DNA of 25,615 bases, from positions 1-25,615 of IMG/VR virus record IMGVR_UViG_3300024339_000079; one strand, 5' to 3'. Made by a program: the position numbers and the translations under genes. Source of the stretch: a virus. The notes beneath the pieces were generated by a model, which ran no database searches, was not told the origin of the DNA, and worked only from the letters and a program-made list of their open reading frames with translations. The first letter of the stretch is position 1, and each line of letters opens with the position of its first letter. Shown here piece after piece: positions 24,801 through 25,615 of the stretch.

Positions 24801-25615
24801 TACTCCACAATACCTGAATTCACTAGTCCTACGACAGGGGAAACTATAAAACTAAGGGATAGTATAGATTTACGTCCTCGAAGAGAAAATACATCTAACG
24901 ATTTTAGAACAAACACTGCTGCTCTTGAAGCAATACCAACCCCCATACCAAATGGTATTCTGACTACAGATGTTGAGTATTATTTACCAAGAATAGATAA
25001 GCTATCACTAACTAAAGATAGAAAATTTAAAACTTTAGTGGGTACACCTTCATTAAATCCTGTAGCACCTCCGGATGATGAAGATTCTATGACTCTCTAT
25101 ACTATAAATGTTCCAGCATATACATTTAGTCTTACTGATGTTTCTACACGGTATGTTGACAATAAATCTTTTTCCATGAGAGATATTGGAAAATTGGAAA
25201 GAAGAATTGAAAGACTAGAATATTATACTTCATTGTCTTTATTAGAAAAGGAAACAGCGGCACGGAACTTTACTACCACTGCAGCAAAAGATTCTCTATT
25301 TAATGAAAAAGGGGATTCATTTAAAAATGGAATACTAATAGATTCATTTAGCGGCCACTCTGTTGGAGATGTTTTAAGTGATGATTATAATATTTCAATA
25401 GAATATGCTACTAAGGAGATGCGTCCTGGATACGATTATGATAATCACAGGTTTACATATGATGTAACATATAGTAATAATGTAACAAAAACAGGGGATC
25501 TAATTACACTTCCTTATACAGATGTTGATTTTATACAACAACCTATGACAAGTAATACAGCAGTTGTAAACCCCTTTAACATTATTAATTTTGTAGGAAG
25601 CGTAAAAACATATCC
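21894..25615 (+). CDS. DUF4815-type virion structural protein (3' partial)
   Basis: The frame is open from the ATG at 21894 to the right edge, giving 1240 codons with no stop; the end lies outside the window. The start matches the DUF4815-type pattern I recall from phage structural proteins: FNVTPYYDDFDEAKNYYRIL, then FKPGYGIQARELTQLQTALQ. Other conserved parts are FDSGQRDNFYDHARIKLKSG (about residue 903), VVVDYFDWDG, IKLRDSIDLRPRR (about 985) and a helical SMRDIGKLERRIERLEYYTS (about 1095). Residues about 332-388 hold a beta repeat related to those in the giant protein. It occupies the position of T4 gp9/gp10 downstream of gp8, so a peripheral baseplate or fibre-attachment role is inferred. 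AGGA at 21883-21886 supports the start. Confidence 0.8.
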   Translation, partial: MPLSTNFNVTPYYDDFDEAKNYYRILFKPGYGIQARELTQLQTALQKQIELVGAHSFKNGSKVLGGDITLDTDIKSLQLELQYLGSNINASSFIGKTIVGATSNARARVVTSQSATTLLQPILMFHYLGGDTFVDGEVIQNEVVAPAVPDFSATTISLDGPSATSNAVADGSIVSIDNGVFFIDGNFVLNPANTIILDTANTTPSGRIGLEIAETIKTSDDDNTLLDPADGSFNYAAPGATRLEVALSLVKKEINVTDPISRVADPKFIQLLKIIDGIKHESIKYPPYLAIEKTLTKKSNQKSGDFTITPFSLKLDDHRGISGLTANAGLAGTTLYGNNTRFTTELSIGDKLYLGSNTTTAEVTSIANNSRLTIASTLSAATEGLKIYNESKIQAGLSSGKALVDGQEYESVSTQFLDINKGRDTTIDTGYSMGIEVGNYIMLDGVNSLFDVGSHEIIHLHNAKHANVNTAGGNHLGNTYYQSTMIGTARIRSLQWASDSGNTTYADSNHSNYKAYLYDIDTSNSVTGTVGGASSNTRIIQLFSNSSSYVNNVYQGSTITVNTVNGIDTTSDLRSIDDYVANSTGHFATVNSVFSQATIANSTYAIAFTVADTKSITVATWPTTNLADSQVTINSYADISSTGKYGDSDSGKTLLRDTNINSLVYPLPQSPVKGTVITANTVHYQFKLVEKNLTSSAAGKLTLTLGTPNYEFLPTTGTLTTKQARENIIVVVKTTGSAQTFVNSCATGLSLPGATGTRLVVAGEWLDLGARDVSGVSVRPVVISADKHTIEIYCNTSAAFTADIIYGASSSTTRKEPGPRTKSMISGNGSHIGAYAGGLPTTHVASGQFYFTTPNITQTNTDEIVVSDAFNLTKIVDSGVISVPVTNTMMTATANDITHMYEFDSGQRDNFYDHARIKLKSGYPGPTGQIMVVVDYFDWDGAVGYFSVDSYPTSGAWNQSDVASAKKFSYSTIPEFTSPTTGETIKLRDSIDLRPRRENTSNDFRTNTAALEAIPTPIPNGILTTDVEYYLPRIDKLSLTKDRKFKTLVGTPSLNPVAPPDDEDSMTLYTINVPAYTFSLTDVSTRYVDNKSFSMRDIGKLERRIERLEYYTSLSLLEKETAARNFTTTAAKDSLFNEKGDSFKNGILIDSFSGHSVGDVLSDDYNISIEYATKEMRPGYDYDNHRFTYDVTYSNNVTKTGDLITLPYTDVDFIQQPMTSNTAVVNPFNIINFVGSVKTY
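22887..23057 (+). repeat. Beta repeat related to those of the giant protein
   Basis: A unit of 57 codons beginning GTTLYGNNTRFTTELSIGDK, with VTSIANNSRLTIAS and ending EGLKIY. The plan (GTT-x-x-x-G-x-x-T-x-F, GD, then v-x-s-I-x-n-x-s-x-L) is that of a common phage surface beta-domain. A partial unit also occurs near the end of the giant protein (GQITMLPNNTVVTGTNTLFS, about 19456-19530). Confidence 0.5.

Noticed and set aside
1-25615. tRNA genes, CRISPR array, insertion sequences, diversity-generating retroelement or defence genes
   Set aside because: Apart from gaps of at most 91 bases, the window is filled by forward structural genes. I saw no reverse transcriptase, transposase, spaced short repeats or cloverleaf-like segment.

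Overview
The window reads as part of the late structural region of a T4-like, contractile-tailed phage (myovirus), most likely of the marine cyanophage/pelagiphage type. Three things support this. The genes are AT-rich, tightly packed and all on the + strand. Several products are recognisable as T4 baseplate subunits (gp48-type tube cap, gp53, gp27-like hub, gp5 spike, gp25, gp6, gp8). Two large proteins also look like those of marine T4-like phages: a very long gp7-position protein and a DUF4815-type protein. The bacterial host cannot be told from this sequence.

Layout. 1-5033 holds the central baseplate: the C-terminal half of a gp48-type tube cap cut by the window edge, gp53, a gp27-like hub and a gp5-like spike that lacks the T4 lysozyme domain. 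5033-10464 is a block of four genes I cannot assign (157, 926, 58 and 668 aa), packed with start/stop overlaps or very short gaps. 10521-21851 holds the wedge genes: gp25, gp6, a 2434-aa protein in the gp7 position, and an enlarged gp8. 21894 to the end is a long open frame, still open at the edge, with DUF4815-type motifs. It sits where T4 has gp9/gp10.

How the parts would work together. The gp25/gp6/gp7-position/gp8 proteins should build the six wedges around the gp27-gp5 hub and spike, gp53 should help join wedges, and the gp48-type protein should cap the hub and start tail tube growth. The large proteins carry repeated beta-rich modules: a repeat of about 65-70 aa ending in an SSAxxYxxxY-type motif, Gly-Tyr repeats, and acidic LxxED repeats. 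These look like surface decoration or receptor-facing material added to a conserved T4 core.

The only clear regulatory signal is a T4-type late promoter octamer (TATAAATA) in the 91-base gap before gp8. It lies inside a small AT-rich inverted repeat. No tRNA, CRISPR array, insertion sequence, integrase, restriction or defence gene is visible. There is no gene-free stretch longer than about 90 bases.
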